Shown: positions 43,088 through 52,855 of the stretch, piece by piece | How the letters are laid out: every line of letters starts with the position of its first letter | Numbering within the stretch: the stretch's first letter is position 1 | Assembly: GCA_002480645.1 (NCBI GenBank) | Contig: DLCN01000020.1 | Location: forward strand, 67,986-131,985 | Origin: Balneolaceae bacterium UBA7797 | Lineage (GTDB): Bacteria > Bacteroidota > Rhodothermia > Balneolales > Balneolaceae | Length of the DNA stretch: 64,000 nt | Direction: 5' to 3' | Position numbers and translations under genes: made by a program | Notes under the pieces: generated by a model | Database searches by the model: none | What the model was told of the DNA's origin: nothing | What the model saw: only the letters and a program-made list of their open reading frames with translations

Positions 43088-45007
43088 CTAAGCCCGAACC
43101 AGTGCTTCTTTCACATTTTTAATGAGGGCAGGAACATCCAGACCAACCTCGGCGTGGAGTTCTTCCTGAGTTCCGTGCTCTATGATTCGATCAGGAAGCC
43201 CCATGATCTTCAGTGTTGGGCGGGAAGCTTTTTCAGCGAGGTATTCGGCTACTGCACTTCCGAATCCACCAAGAACGGCACCGTCTTCAATAGTGATGAT
43301 GTGATCGTACTTGGTACAGATCTCATCGATCAGTTCTGTATCCAGTGGTTTGGCGTAGCGCATATCAAAATGACCGATTTGAATGCCATCCGTTTCCAGT
43401 TCTGAAGAGGCTTCCGTTACATATTTTCCAATCGGACCAAAACTAAGTACAGCAACGTCTTCACCTTCCTGCAAACAAACACCTTTACCGATCTCTATTA
43501 ATTCAAAGCCGTCACGAACCTGCATGCCGGTTGCTTTGCCCCGAGGATAACGAATAGCCCATGCGGCATCATCAAATTTGGATGCGGTGAACATCATATC
43601 CCGAAGATCCTGCTCATTCAGTGGAGAGGAAATGATCAGATTTGGGATGGAGCGCATATAAGAGGTATCGTAAGCTCCGTGGTGAGTAGGCCCGTCGGCT
43701 CCAACCACACCTGCCCGATCTATACAGAACACGACCGGTAATTTCTGAATAGCCACATCATGTACCAGCTGATCGAACCCGCGCTGTAAAAAAGTAGAAT
43801 AAATAGCGCAGAAAGCTTTTTTACCTTGTGCGGCAAGTCCGGCGGCAAAAGTAACGGCATGTTGTTCCGCAATACCCACATCAAATGCACGATCGGGATA
43901 TGCGTTCATCATCGGTAGTAAACTGGAACCACTTGGCATGGCCGGTGTCATACTTACAATATTATCATCTGCATCTGCTAGCTCAACCAGCGTATTTCCA
44001 AATACATCCTGATATTTTGGAGCTGAAGAGCCTGTTGGTTTCGGGTTCAGGGCGTCTCCCGTGATCTTATCAAAAGGACTGCTTTGTGCATGCCATTTGG
44101 TTTGTTCGCGTTCAGCCGGGGCAAAACCTTTACCTTTAACGGTAACAATGTGCAGAAGCTTAGGACCTTTTACCGTTTTAAGATCTTCGAGTGTTTTTCT
44201 GAGGCTGTTCACATCATGTCCATCAATCGGACCGTAGTATTTAAAACCCAGCGAGCGGAAGAGGGAGCCGGGAGTTAAGGCCGCGGTGATGGCAGATTCG
44301 AGCCGGGATGCAACCTTTCGCATTTTATCACCGGCTTTCTTGAAATGTCCCAGCATATCGTAGATCTCATCGCGCATTTTATTAAATGTGCGGCTGCTGG
44401 TTACATCTGCTAAATATTCTTTTAGGGCCCCTACATTCGGGTCGATCGACATGTTGTTGTCATTTAAAACAACCAGAACATCTTTCTTCATGGCACCGGC
44501 GTTGTTGAGACCTTCGAATGCCTGCCCGCCGGTCATGGCTCCATCCCCGATTACTGCGATCACTTTGCCGTCGGATCCGTTCAGGTCGTTGGCTACTGCC
44601 ATTCCAAGTGCTGCCGAAATGGAGGTGGAAGAATGTCCCACGCCAAAGGCATCGTGTTCGCTTTCGCTTCGTTTTGGGAATCCGGAAACGCCTTTATATT
44701 TACGATTGGTGTGAAAACGATCTCTGCGACCGGTCAGGATCTTATGGCCATAAGCCTGGTGACCCACATCCCAGATGATCTTATCGTGTGGGGAATCGTA
44801 GACGTAATGTAAAGCCGTGGTGAGTTCAACAACTCCCAGGCTGGCACCAAAGTGGCCGCCGTGTACAGACACAGTATCGATAATGTAATCGCGAAGTTCA
44901 TCGCATACATCCTGCAATTGGTCCGGTCCTAATTTTTTCAGGTCTTCCGGAGAATTGATGGTGGCCAGCAGCGGGCCGGGTTTGGGGATGTATTCGTTAT
45001 TATCCAT
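43088..45007 (-). CDS. dxs: 1-deoxy-D-xylulose-5-phosphate synthase
   Basis: The first enzyme of the MEP isoprenoid pathway, joining pyruvate and glyceraldehyde-3-phosphate with thiamine diphosphate. The 639-residue protein has HGGHFGASLGVVELTTALHYVYDSPHDKIIWDVGHQAYGHK, the ThDP/Mg motif GDGAMTGGQAFEGLNNAG...NDNNMSI, and the transketolase middle domain DVGIAEQHAVTFAAGLA, GVVGADGPTHHGAYD. Full length. xseB lies 10 bp upstream and queA 12 bp downstream, giving an xseB-dxs-queA unit. xseB next to dxs is common. Confidence 0.98.
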   Translation of the reverse strand: MDNNEYIPKPGPLLATINSPEDLKKLGPDQLQDVCDELRDYIIDTVSVHGGHFGASLGVVELTTALHYVYDSPHDKIIWDVGHQAYGHKILTGRRDRFHTNRKYKGVSGFPKRSESEHDAFGVGHSSTSISAALGMAVANDLNGSDGKVIAVIGDGAMTGGQAFEGLNNAGAMKKDVLVVLNDNNMSIDPNVGALKEYLADVTSSRTFNKMRDEIYDMLGHFKKAGDKMRKVASRLESAITAALTPGSLFRSLGFKYYGPIDGHDVNSLRKTLEDLKTVKGPKLLHIVTVKGKGFAPAEREQTKWHAQSSPFDKITGDALNPKPTGSSAPKYQDVFGNTLVELADADDNIVSMTPAMPSGSSLLPMMNAYPDRAFDVGIAEQHAVTFAAGLAAQGKKAFCAIYSTFLQRGFDQLVHDVAIQKLPVVFCIDRAGVVGADGPTHHGAYDTSYMRSIPNLIISSPLNEQDLRDMMFTASKFDDAAWAIRYPRGKATGMQVRDGFELIEIGKGVCLQEGEDVAVLSFGPIGKYVTEASSELETDGIQIGHFDMRYAKPLDTELIDEICTKYDHIITIEDGAVLGGFGSAVAEYLAEKASRPTLKIMGLPDRIIEHGTQEELHAEVGLDVPALIKNVKEALVRA

Positions 45008-45017
45008 ACCAGTAATT

Positions 45018-45218
45018 TTATTCGGATGCGTCGTTAACCTGTTCGATCTTTAGTTCCGCTTGTTCCAGCGTTTCTGTGCAGATCTTAGCCATTTTAAGGC
45101 CTTTTTCGTACAGGTCGACGGATTCTTCCAGAGTAATTTCTTCTTGTTCAAGTTTGGAAACGATGGTTTCCAATTCCTTTAAAGCTTGTTCGAAGCCCGG
45201 GCGTTCCTTTGTGTCCAT
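45018..45218 (-). CDS. xseB: Exodeoxyribonuclease VII small subunit
   Basis: The small subunit of ExoVII, which degrades single-stranded DNA. Start ATG 45218 gives a 66-residue protein, MDTKERPGFEQALKELETIV..., with the family pattern FExALxELExIVxxLExEEITLEESVxLYEKGLxLAxxCxxxLExAExKI. The longer frame to 45272 adds 18 unconserved residues and is less likely. xseA is not in the window. It precedes dxs by 10 bp. Confidence 0.93.
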   Translation of the reverse strand: MDTKERPGFEQALKELETIVSKLEQEEITLEESVDLYEKGLKMAKICTETLEQAELKIEQVNDASE

Positions 45219-45272
45219 GTATTTTATTTCGGATGAGGTGTAAATACCCTTCCAGCTTTTTTGTTCCGGCAT

Positions 45273-46206
45273 AAATTACCGCTTTTTGAGAAGAATGCCA
45301 TTCCTCGGTTTTTACCGCTTCGCTCACCGCTTCGCGGAATTAAGAATGAGTGCTGCGCTCACCACTTCGTGGAATTAAGAATTAGGAATTAAAAATTAAG
45401 AATTGGAGATAGCTTCGCAGTTTTGAGTGTTTAGTGTTGAGTTTTGAGTTGGATTTCAAAGTTGTACAAAAGCCTTAAACCATTTTTCTATTCGTGCCGG
45501 TTCAACGTTTGGCAGATCCTTCACCGTCAGCCGACGGATCTGGATGACGTATTGGGTCGCTCAAAAGTGGTAAATAGATTGTTCTATGGAGCAGAGCTCC
45601 GGAATTAGGTGTTTGAGCACCTCCCCTTGCGAAGGGGAGGTCGGGAGAGGTCGGGGCTTCGCAGTTTTGAGTGATTAGTTTTGAGTTTTGAGTTGGTAAA
45701 TGAGCTTGTATGTTACACACCCCTAAATCCCCTCTCAAGAGGGAACTTTTGGTGAACAAATGGTTTTTTGAGATTTAAGGTCGCTCAAAAGTGGTAAGAC
45801 CTGTTTACGGGTAATTATTATGAGATTGCTGCAGGTTGTGTTCGCTTCGCTCATTGCAACCCCCGCACAGACTGCTTTAAAGATTAAGTGTTGAGATTCA
45901 AGATCAATCAAAAGTGGTAAATAGATTGTTCTATGGAGCAGAGCTCCTGTGGGGGGGGGGAATTCCGCAGCGGAGCTACGGAACCAGGTATAATGATCTC
46001 CTCCCCTTGCGAAGGGGAGGTCGGGAGAGGTCGAAAAACCCGGAGTATGGTTATAAGCTTTGATTGAGTGAATGAGCTTGTATGTTACACACCCCTAAAC
46101 CCTCTCTCAAGAGGGGACTTTTGATGGGCATTTATAATTATTAACGAGCTCCAAAATAGCTTCCGGGAGAAATGTTCGGATCTTCGCCAGGTTGTTGTCA
46201 TGGAAG
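45273..46206. repeat. Array of degenerate repeat modules (left array)
   Basis: Noncoding. It holds several short modules that recur inside the array and, inverted, at 59510-60781: AT-rich TTAAGAATT blocks (45371-45406); TTTTGAGTTTTGAG blocks (45416-45452, 45660-45696); AAAAGTGGTAAATAGATTG with GGAGCAGAGCTCC (about 45556-45602, 45905-45947); an exact 34-bp element (45620-45653 and 46000-46033); and a TTACACACCCCTAAA block (45697-45750, 46065-46130). A G10 tract is at 45951-45960. ORFs here are chance frames. Confidence 0.8.
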
Positions 46207-47148
46207 TTACCAGGGCAAGTTCAATGCCTGTACGTTATCCTGAGAAAAGGTCTCGAGTTGTTCGATCAGTTCGTCATGCAGTGGATGCCGGATACTCTCA
46301 ACATTTTGAGTTAGTTGGCGAATGGATGAGTTTCCCGGAATAACCGTAGAAACCGCATCATAATAAGCGCAAAAAGCAATGGCAGTCTGCGCCAGCTCCC
46401 GGTCTTTCCCGATCAGGGATCTCAATTCTTCCACTAGTCCGGCGCGGGTTCTTATATCCTCTTTTGACCATCTGGAGCGAATATCAGTAAAGGTGCTGTG
46501 TTCATCATATTTACCTGATAACCAGCCGGAATCGAGGGGGATCTTTGCAATGATGGCCACATCTTTCTCTAAGGCCAGATCAAAAGCCTCCGAAACCTCC
46601 TGATGGAATATGTTGAAATAAGCCTCGATCACTTCACTGTTCGTTGTATTCAGAACGACGAGCATATCTTCTAACGTGTCGACAGAAGCACCATAAGCCT
46701 TGATCTTCCCTTCCTCTTTTAATTGTTCAAAGATCTCATAATGGGGGGAAGTATTTCCGTCCAGATATTCGCGGGGAGGATTGTGAAGGATCACGGAATC
46801 CAGATAATCGAATTGCAATCGCCGAAGACTCCCTTCCACCGATTCACGGATTAGACCAGGATCAAAATTCAATTCCCCGCTAGATTGATGTCCGAATTTA
46901 GAATTAACCACGATCTTATCCCGGGGTGTATCCCTGAGTGCTTTGCCTAATCGTAACTCACTGCTACCCAATCCATAATTAGGGGCCGTATCAAAGAAAT
47001 TAACACCCAAATGCAGCGCTTCGTGAACCAGCTCAATGGCTTCTTGTTCACTCATTGTCTGCCAATCGGAATGATCCCCAAGTTGCCAGGCTCCCACTCC
47101 GATCTCAGATACGAGGGTGGAGTTCTTAATAAATCGGTTGTATTTCAT
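46207..47148 (-). CDS. Aldo/keto reductase
   Basis: An NADPH-dependent oxidoreductase with a TIM barrel. The start is set at ATG 47148 (MKYNRFIKNSTLVSEIGVGAWQLG); the frame is open to 47313, but the extra 55 residues match nothing in the family. Residues of the AKR tetrad are visible: Asp53 and Tyr58 (NFFDTAPNYGLGSSE), Lys84 (VVNSKFG) and His (VILHNPP). C-terminal cofactor residues STVIPGNSSIRQLTQNVES follow. The substrate is unknown; the sequence is of the L-fucose/D-arabinose dehydrogenase-like or yakC-like AKR class. It lies at the left edge of the accessory block, directly after the repeat array. Confidence 0.9.
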   Translation of the reverse strand: MKYNRFIKNSTLVSEIGVGAWQLGDHSDWQTMSEQEAIELVHEALHLGVNFFDTAPNYGLGSSELRLGKALRDTPRDKIVVNSKFGHQSSGELNFDPGLIRESVEGSLRRLQFDYLDSVILHNPPREYLDGNTSPHYEIFEQLKEEGKIKAYGASVDTLEDMLVVLNTTNSEVIEAYFNIFHQEVSEAFDLALEKDVAIIAKIPLDSGWLSGKYDEHSTFTDIRSRWSKEDIRTRAGLVEELRSLIGKDRELAQTAIAFCAYYDAVSTVIPGNSSIRQLTQNVESIRHPLHDELIEQLETFSQDNVQALNLPW

Positions 47149-47350
47149 AACAGGTACATAGAATCGTGTTGCTGATGACGAACGAATAACAAATGGTAAA
47201 AAAACGACGTTCAAAAAAACAGCCTGAAACAGAGCCACCCTCATTGTTTTGGAAAGTTTGATGCGTAGCGGTTCTGTTAGATATTGAATCAAAGTAGCGT
47301 TCATTTTGTTCAAGTAACGAACAGAAAAAGACTAACAACGATAATTAATT

Positions 47351-47995
47351 ATGAAAGTATTGATAGTGGGCGCGAATGGCGGTATCGGTAGGATCCTGTC
47401 AAAGAAGATGACAGAGTCAGAAGATCTGACTCCGGTAGCGATGATCAGAAAGGAAGAACAGAGATCATTTTTTGATGAGATTGGCGTTGATACCAAGATC
47501 GGTGATCTGCAAGATCCGGTCGCATCGCTAAAAAAAATGGTAGATGGTCATGATGCGGTAGTATTTACCGCCGGTTCGGGAGCAAAGACCGGTTATGATA
47601 AAACGCTGGAGATCGATCTCGATGCCGCAGTAAAATGTATGAAGGCCGCTGAAGAAGCCGGAGTACACCGATTTTTGATTGTAAGTGCAATGAATGCGGA
47701 TGATCGCGAATCATGGAACAGCAGCCCCATTAAGCCATATATGATCGCCAAACACTACGCCGATCATTTCCTGAAAGAATCTTCTCTTGAATATACCATA
47801 TTACGACCCGGCAGATTAACGGATGAGGAAGGAACCGGGTGTATCACGCTCGAACCGGCTTCACAAGATCATCGGGATATTGCCAGGGAAGATGTGGCCA
47901 CCACCATCATCGAATGCCTGAGAAGCAAGAACAGTGTGGGCAAGACCTATGAATTTATTCGGGGTGAACAGCCAATCAGAGAAGTGGTCTCGTAA
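47351..47995 (+). CDS. NAD(P)-binding SDR-type protein
   Basis: A 214-residue atypical short-chain dehydrogenase of the NmrA/YwnB group. The N-terminal Rossmann motif is KVLIVGANGGIGRILSKKM (GxxGxxG). Further blocks are DLQDPVASLKKMVDGHDAVVFTAGSG, AAVKCMKAAEEAGVHRFLIVSAMNADD, PYMIAKHYADHFLKESSLEYTILRPGRLTDEEG and ISREDVATTIIECL-like. The canonical catalytic Tyr-x3-Lys is weak (PYMIAKHYAD), typical of proteins used as redox sensors or ill-defined reductases. It starts divergently from the aldo/keto reductase. A terminator follows. Confidence 0.88.
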   Translation: MKVLIVGANGGIGRILSKKMTESEDLTPVAMIRKEEQRSFFDEIGVDTKIGDLQDPVASLKKMVDGHDAVVFTAGSGAKTGYDKTLEIDLDAAVKCMKAAEEAGVHRFLIVSAMNADDRESWNSSPIKPYMIAKHYADHFLKESSLEYTILRPGRLTDEEGTGCITLEPASQDHRDIAREDVATTIIECLRSKNSVGKTYEFIRGEQPIREVVS

Positions 47996-48014
47996 GGGCC
48001 GGAAATCAAGAAAT

Positions 48015-48047
48015 AAAAAAAGGTGCTCCCGCCAGGAAGCACCTTTC
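48015..48047. terminator. Bidirectional terminator between the SDR gene and the xylanase
   Basis: AAAGGTGCT/AGCACCTTT stem with a 10-nt loop and an A-run to the left; it serves the SDR gene (plus) and the xylanase gene (minus). Confidence 0.75.
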
Positions 48048-48067
48048 TACTTTACGATTATGAAATG

Positions 48068-50893
48068 CTACTTTATTAAAGTCATTTTCTTTACTTCCCG
48101 GAAATTCCCCGATCGCAATTCGTAGAAATACATTCCGGTTGCCAGATTTGAAGCATTGAATGTAAGAGTATGAGTTCCTGCCGGCATGAATCCCTCTTTA
48201 ACCGTCTGTACTAATCTGCCGGTGATGTCGTACACTTTCACAGAAACCTGACTGGCGGCAGGTACCGTAAACTGAAAGTTGGTACTCGGGTTAAACGGGT
48301 TCGGATAGTTATTATGGAGGACGAATCCGGTCGGAATATCTTCACTTACGAGCTCATTGGAAACGGCGAGAGTGGTCTGTACGGTGTCTACATAGTCGAT
48401 CAGCCAATCCATTGCGTCTTTTGGCCGTTGATCAAAGATCCAGGCTTCCTGATCAGATCGCCAGAGCCCCGGTTTCCATCCCCATAAGGTCACTCCTTCC
48501 ACTTTGGGATGTTCCCAGAACACAGGAAATATCTGCTGATATTTATCCAGTTGGTACGCTTCTGAATCTCGATCGCTTAGGTTGGGATTCCCGTCAATAT
48601 CTAATTCTGTAGCCTGAATAGGCAATCCTAACTCTCCTAACAGATCCAGGTTTCTTTTGATAGTGGTTGGTGTGGTACCGGAAGCGAGGGAACTACCGTT
48701 ATTAAAGGCATGAGCCTGAACACCGATCGCATCGATCAGATCCCGGTCTTTCAACAAATTGATGATAGCACTGTATTGATAGGTGGCGGTGGTACTGCTG
48801 ATGATGCCGTAATCATTGATCATCAGTTTTACATCATCCGGGAAAGCTTCGCGGGCAATTTCAAAGGCCTTGATGATCCAGTCCCATCCGGTTTCGCCGG
48901 GACCGCCTAAAGCGTCCCAGTAATCGGCGGCACCGGTCTCGCCATCGGGGCGCTGATGCAACGGCTCGTTCACCACTTCCACATAATCCACATCGGGATA
49001 GCGTTCTGCAACGGCGTTGATCCATTCTTCGATCTCCTCAAGTTGTTCGGCTTCCGGCAGGTCATTCATCCAGCTTGGTTGCTGAGCTCCCCAAACCAGT
49101 ACATGGAACCGGAATTTCACTCTGTTCTGCTTAGCCAGCGCATACATGGCGTCGAGTTCCGCCCAATTCATCTGGTCCCGGGCACCTTCTACACTTCCCC
49201 ATTTTCCGGCATTTTCCGGGGTGATCTGATTCCAGTAGTTGAAGAATAATTCTGCCTGATCCGCACTATATGCAGAGCCCAAAAATTTAGGTTTATATTC
49301 TGCGATCGGGTCATAACGATCAACCCAGGCGGCATTCAGTTCTACCTCGGCCGTATCAACGTATGCGCGTAACCAATCCATTGCCAGGCGGTGATCGCCG
49401 TTTTCATTTACAATAAAAGCTTCTTTGTCGTTACGCCATAATCCGGGTCTCCATCCCCAAAGAGTGATTCCTTCCACTGCGGGGTGCGACCAATATGCCG
49501 GGAAGATCTCCTGATATTTTTCCAGCTGAAATTGCTGAGAGGAACCATCAGACAGTGAAGGATTTCCGTCGATATCCATTTCTGTGGCAATGATATTCAA
49601 TTCGGTCTCATTGTAGATATAATCCAGGATGGCCCGCTGTGATTCTCCGGTAATGCTGCTGCTGGTTAAATTACTTCCATTCGAGAAGGCGTGCGCCTGA
49701 ACCCCTACCCGGTCGATAAGGCGGCGATCCTGTAATAATTTAATGAGCTCCACATATTCTTCAGCCGCATTTTGATCATTCACGATATTATAATCGTTGA
49801 TCATCAGTTTGGTGTCTTCGGGGAAGATCTCCCGGGCCATTTCGAACGCTTTTATGACCCAGTCCCAGCCTGAAATTCCTTCGCCGCCTAATGCCTCAAT
49901 GTATCCGCCGCTTCCGCTGTCGTTTGTCTGATCGGTTGGCGGATCGTGCAGGGGCTCATTCACCACTTCGAGATAATCAATATCGGGATAGCGATCTGCT
50001 ACGGCCTCAAACCATTCGGTGATCTCCGCGAGTTGCTCTTCCGCACTCAACCCTTTCATCCATGCGGGTTGTTGATTTCCCCAAACCAATACATGAAACC
50101 GGAAAGGAAAGCCATTGTCTTTTGCCAGCGCGTAAGCCGCGTCCAGTTGGGTCCAGTTCATTTGATCGCGGGTGGCTTCCACGCTTCCCCACTTTCCGGC
50201 ATTTTCGGGCGTGACCTGATTCCAGTATTCAGTAAATCCGCTGAATTGACTGCTGCTGTACACATTTCCCAGCCACTTTTTTTTGCCTTTGGCAATCGGA
50301 TCCAGCGGCCCGGTTGTGTCAATTTCAGTGGTGATCACCAAACTGTCGATCCAGATGGATCTTCCTTCATTGGCGCTAAAGCTGAAATGAAGAGGAGCCC
50401 GGCCCACGGTATCAGAGGCGCCGGGAGAAAAGGTCAGTGTGAATTCCTGCCATTGGTCGGTTAATGCCACATTATCACTGCCGATGCGACCGAATTCCTG
50501 ATAAGCCGGATTTCCGACGGTGAAATTAGCAGTTCCACCCCCATCCGACCTCGCCCACAACGAAAGGTCATAACTCTGGCCGGGAATCACTTCAAACAAC
50601 TCATTGATCACCTGAATATCCCATTGGTTAGAACCGGCGGTTGTCACATCAATACGAAGTGCCCGGTTTCCGCCAAATACGGTATCGTCAACGATGGCAT
50701 ACGCTGCGGAGGCCGCCTCGGCCGTTTCTATGGTCCAACCGGCAATGTCGAGCGTATCCGCACGATCCGATAATTCTGTTTGCTCAAAACTTCCGTTTTC
50801 GGTTACTGTAACCAGTAACTGAGCATGAGCCTGACTTGTGATAAGCAACAGGCCGGCCGCCAGAAGCATTGTTTTTAATTGTTTCGATGTCAT
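48068..50893 (-). CDS. Endo-1,4-beta-xylanase with CBM4/9-like domain, two tandem GH10 catalytic domains and a type IX sorting domain
   Basis: Cuts internal beta-1,4 bonds of xylan outside the cell. The start at ATG 50893 gives a signal peptide (TMLLAAGLLLITSQAHA) and 941 residues. After a CBM4/9-like carbohydrate-binding domain (about 25-190) come two similar GH10 domains spaced about 330 residues apart. Each has the acid/base glutamate in EVVNEPLH (Glu313, Glu643) and the nucleophile in ATEMDIDG or ATELDIDG (Glu438, Glu763), so both appear active. The C-terminus has NYPNPFNPSTNFQFTVPAA and GMYFYELRSG...KMTLIK, a type IX sorting signal. It lies 25 bp after the GH43 gene and ends at a terminator. 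Two GH10 domains in one chain are unusual. Confidence 0.95.
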   Translation of the reverse strand: MTSKQLKTMLLAAGLLLITSQAHAQLLVTVTENGSFEQTELSDRADTLDIAGWTIETAEAASAAYAIVDDTVFGGNRALRIDVTTAGSNQWDIQVINELFEVIPGQSYDLSLWARSDGGGTANFTVGNPAYQEFGRIGSDNVALTDQWQEFTLTFSPGASDTVGRAPLHFSFSANEGRSIWIDSLVITTEIDTTGPLDPIAKGKKKWLGNVYSSSQFSGFTEYWNQVTPENAGKWGSVEATRDQMNWTQLDAAYALAKDNGFPFRFHVLVWGNQQPAWMKGLSAEEQLAEITEWFEAVADRYPDIDYLEVVNEPLHDPPTDQTNDSGSGGYIEALGGEGISGWDWVIKAFEMAREIFPEDTKLMINDYNIVNDQNAAEEYVELIKLLQDRRLIDRVGVQAHAFSNGSNLTSSSITGESQRAILDYIYNETELNIIATEMDIDGNPSLSDGSSQQFQLEKYQEIFPAYWSHPAVEGITLWGWRPGLWRNDKEAFIVNENGDHRLAMDWLRAYVDTAEVELNAAWVDRYDPIAEYKPKFLGSAYSADQAELFFNYWNQITPENAGKWGSVEGARDQMNWAELDAMYALAKQNRVKFRFHVLVWGAQQPSWMNDLPEAEQLEEIEEWINAVAERYPDVDYVEVVNEPLHQRPDGETGAADYWDALGGPGETGWDWIIKAFEIAREAFPDDVKLMINDYGIISSTTATYQYSAIINLLKDRDLIDAIGVQAHAFNNGSSLASGTTPTTIKRNLDLLGELGLPIQATELDIDGNPNLSDRDSEAYQLDKYQQIFPVFWEHPKVEGVTLWGWKPGLWRSDQEAWIFDQRPKDAMDWLIDYVDTVQTTLAVSNELVSEDIPTGFVLHNNYPNPFNPSTNFQFTVPAASQVSVKVYDITGRLVQTVKEGFMPAGTHTLTFNASNLATGMYFYELRSGNFREVKKMTLIK

Positions 50894-50918
50894 TTCTATC
50901 CAACTTTTGTTTAATGAT

Positions 50919-52628
50919 CTATTCCGGATTGCTGTAAGCATACATGCCCACAACCGTTCCTACAAAGCCGCCGGCAGTTTCCGTGCTTAAAATGGTACCA
51001 TCGGCATTTTCGTAGAACAATTTCCAATGTTCAGGATCGGCTCCTTCGGCATAATAAAAATTGTAAGCGTCTCCTTTTGCTTCAATTTTTAAAGAAAGCT
51101 CTTCGGTATTGATGTGGAAGGCTTTTAACTGCGAAACCTCATCTTTAATACGCTGTCGAAGCTGTAATTCCGGTCGGCCTTCATGGTCTGTTCCGACTCC
51201 AAAAAAGAAATAATGACTTCCGTTTTGATTAGCCACCAGACCGGCTTCATCCCCCACATGTTCCGGTGTATAACGCATTGTGGTGCTGAACGAAGCATAT
51301 GCATGTTGTTGCCGGCGCCCTATAAAGGATGGCTGCCCAAGGCCACTGATATGATCGGGCCGGGCGGTGATGGTTAGACTTCCGTTTCCGGTCTCGTACC
51401 ATTTTTCACGCGGAGTTCGCATAAATAACCAATAGGGAGCCAATTCCTGTGCGGTAAACTCTTCCGTTACCGTGAAATTACCATGTGTAGGGATGTCAGG
51501 AGCGGGTTGTTCGGGCAGATCCGGTTTTTTCAGTTTAACAGGCACCGGTTTTGATTCTTCCAGGATGACCGGCCAGCCATCCTTCCAGGTAACAGGAAGG
51601 AGGAAGGTTTCCCGGCCGGTATTAAAATTACGGCCGTCATAAGGGCGAACTCCGAGAAAAATAGTCCACCACTCGCCATTAGCGGTTTCAACCATATCGG
51701 CGTGACCCGTGTATTCCACCGCAAATTCCCGATCCGGTGAAATGGTGCGTTGAGTGAGAATCGGATTTCCTTCATAAGGCGTGAACGGGCCGAGCGGAGA
51801 TTTTCCTTTCAAAACAACCTGCGAATGATCGGGGCCGGTTCCACCCTCGGCGGCATGCAGATAATAATCGTCCCCCACTTTGATCAAATGAGGACCTTCG
51901 ATCCAGACCGGTTTTTTTGAGATGTCCACTCCGCCATTAATGATCACTTTCGGTTCGCTGATGCTTTTATTGGTGGCAAGATCGTATTCCCTGATCCAGA
52001 TCGCGCGGTGTCCCTGATAAAGCGGCTCTCCCTCCGGCGCGTCGTTGTTGATCACATACACTTTACCATCGTCATCAAAATAAATAGAAGGATCGATGCC
52101 ACCCACCCGATCCAGCCAGATCGGATCAGACCAGGGTCCTGCAGGATCAGTAGCCGTTACCATAAAGTTTCCGCCGGCATCTACCAGCGTATTCAATACA
52201 TAAAAAGTACCCTCGTGATACTCGATGGTGGCGGCAAATACCCCGCGCGACATACGAAGGCTGTCCAGATTCATTTGAGAAGGCCGGTCGAGTACATTCC
52301 CGATCTGAGTCCAGTTAACCAGGTCTTTACTATGAAAGATCGGGATTCCGGGGAAGTAGCTGAACGAGGAATGGATCATGTAGTAGTCATCTTCTACACG
52401 AACAATACTCGGGTCCGGATAAAAACCGGCAATGATAGGATTTACGAATTCATCATCTCCGATCTCCAGATCCTCATACACCGGATCATTCCCTTCGTAC
52501 GTAAAATGATCGAAGACAGGGTTGTTGTTTGCTGTGGAACATCCCATCCAAAGAAATGTAGCCGCTACGAACAGGGATAATTTTATTGAGGCAGACCAAA
52601 ACGGCCCGGATTTTTTTTCCGCTTCCAA
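50919..52628 (-). CDS. GH43-family glycosidase lipoprotein (beta-xylosidase/arabinofuranosidase type)
   Basis: Trims xylo-oligosaccharides or arabinose side groups. The TTG start at 52628 is chosen because GGAG lies 5 bp before it and no upstream ATG exists. The N-terminus KLSLFVAATFLWMGCST is a lipoprotein signal (Cys30). The five-bladed propeller holds the three GH43 acids: Asp72 (YPDPSIVRVEDDYY), Asp179 (GGIDPSIYFDDDG) and Glu244 (WIEGPHLIKVGDDYY). A C-terminal beta-sandwich of the GH43_C2 type ends at about residue 569. It is the first gene of a two-gene unit with the tandem-GH10 xylanase and diverges from the GH115 gene. Exact specificity is not decidable from sequence. Confidence 0.92.
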   Translation of the reverse strand: MEAEKKSGPFWSASIKLSLFVAATFLWMGCSTANNNPVFDHFTYEGNDPVYEDLEIGDDEFVNPIIAGFYPDPSIVRVEDDYYMIHSSFSYFPGIPIFHSKDLVNWTQIGNVLDRPSQMNLDSLRMSRGVFAATIEYHEGTFYVLNTLVDAGGNFMVTATDPAGPWSDPIWLDRVGGIDPSIYFDDDGKVYVINNDAPEGEPLYQGHRAIWIREYDLATNKSISEPKVIINGGVDISKKPVWIEGPHLIKVGDDYYLHAAEGGTGPDHSQVVLKGKSPLGPFTPYEGNPILTQRTISPDREFAVEYTGHADMVETANGEWWTIFLGVRPYDGRNFNTGRETFLLPVTWKDGWPVILEESKPVPVKLKKPDLPEQPAPDIPTHGNFTVTEEFTAQELAPYWLFMRTPREKWYETGNGSLTITARPDHISGLGQPSFIGRRQQHAYASFSTTMRYTPEHVGDEAGLVANQNGSHYFFFGVGTDHEGRPELQLRQRIKDEVSQLKAFHINTEELSLKIEAKGDAYNFYYAEGADPEHWKLFYENADGTILSTETAGGFVGTVVGMYAYSNPE

Positions 52629-52855
52629 GGTAACTCCGGTTTGATTAACAACGATTTACAGTAACCAAAAGGCAATAATTGCTCTTTTATTGCGCAAATA
52701 ATGTACTACATACTTCTCAATTATGGTAAATAAGATGCTAAAAGATGATGTAAATATTTAAAAAAATGTTGTATTTATTACTCTGTACAACGAATTTAAA
52801 GAGTGTGCAAAATTTGCTCAACTTTTGAATCATTAAGCCTAACCAGCTCCTACCC
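52629..52855. promoter_or_regulatory. Divergent promoter region of the xylan cluster
   Basis: A 227-bp region between the GH43 and GH115 genes, so it must drive both arms. TGTGCAAA-A-TTTGCTCA (52804-52820) is an inverted repeat with 7 of 8 matching arm positions, resembling a LacI/AraC-type operator. TTGCGCAA (52690-52697) is a perfect 8-bp palindrome. No regulator gene lies nearby. Confidence 0.5.

Noticed and set aside
45502..45759. 85-residue minus-strand ORF in the left repeat array
   Set aside because: It is made wholly of repeat modules with no family pattern.
45273..46206. CRISPR array
   Set aside because: The repeats are of different kinds, unevenly spaced and in mixed order, with no constant repeat-spacer unit and no cas genes.
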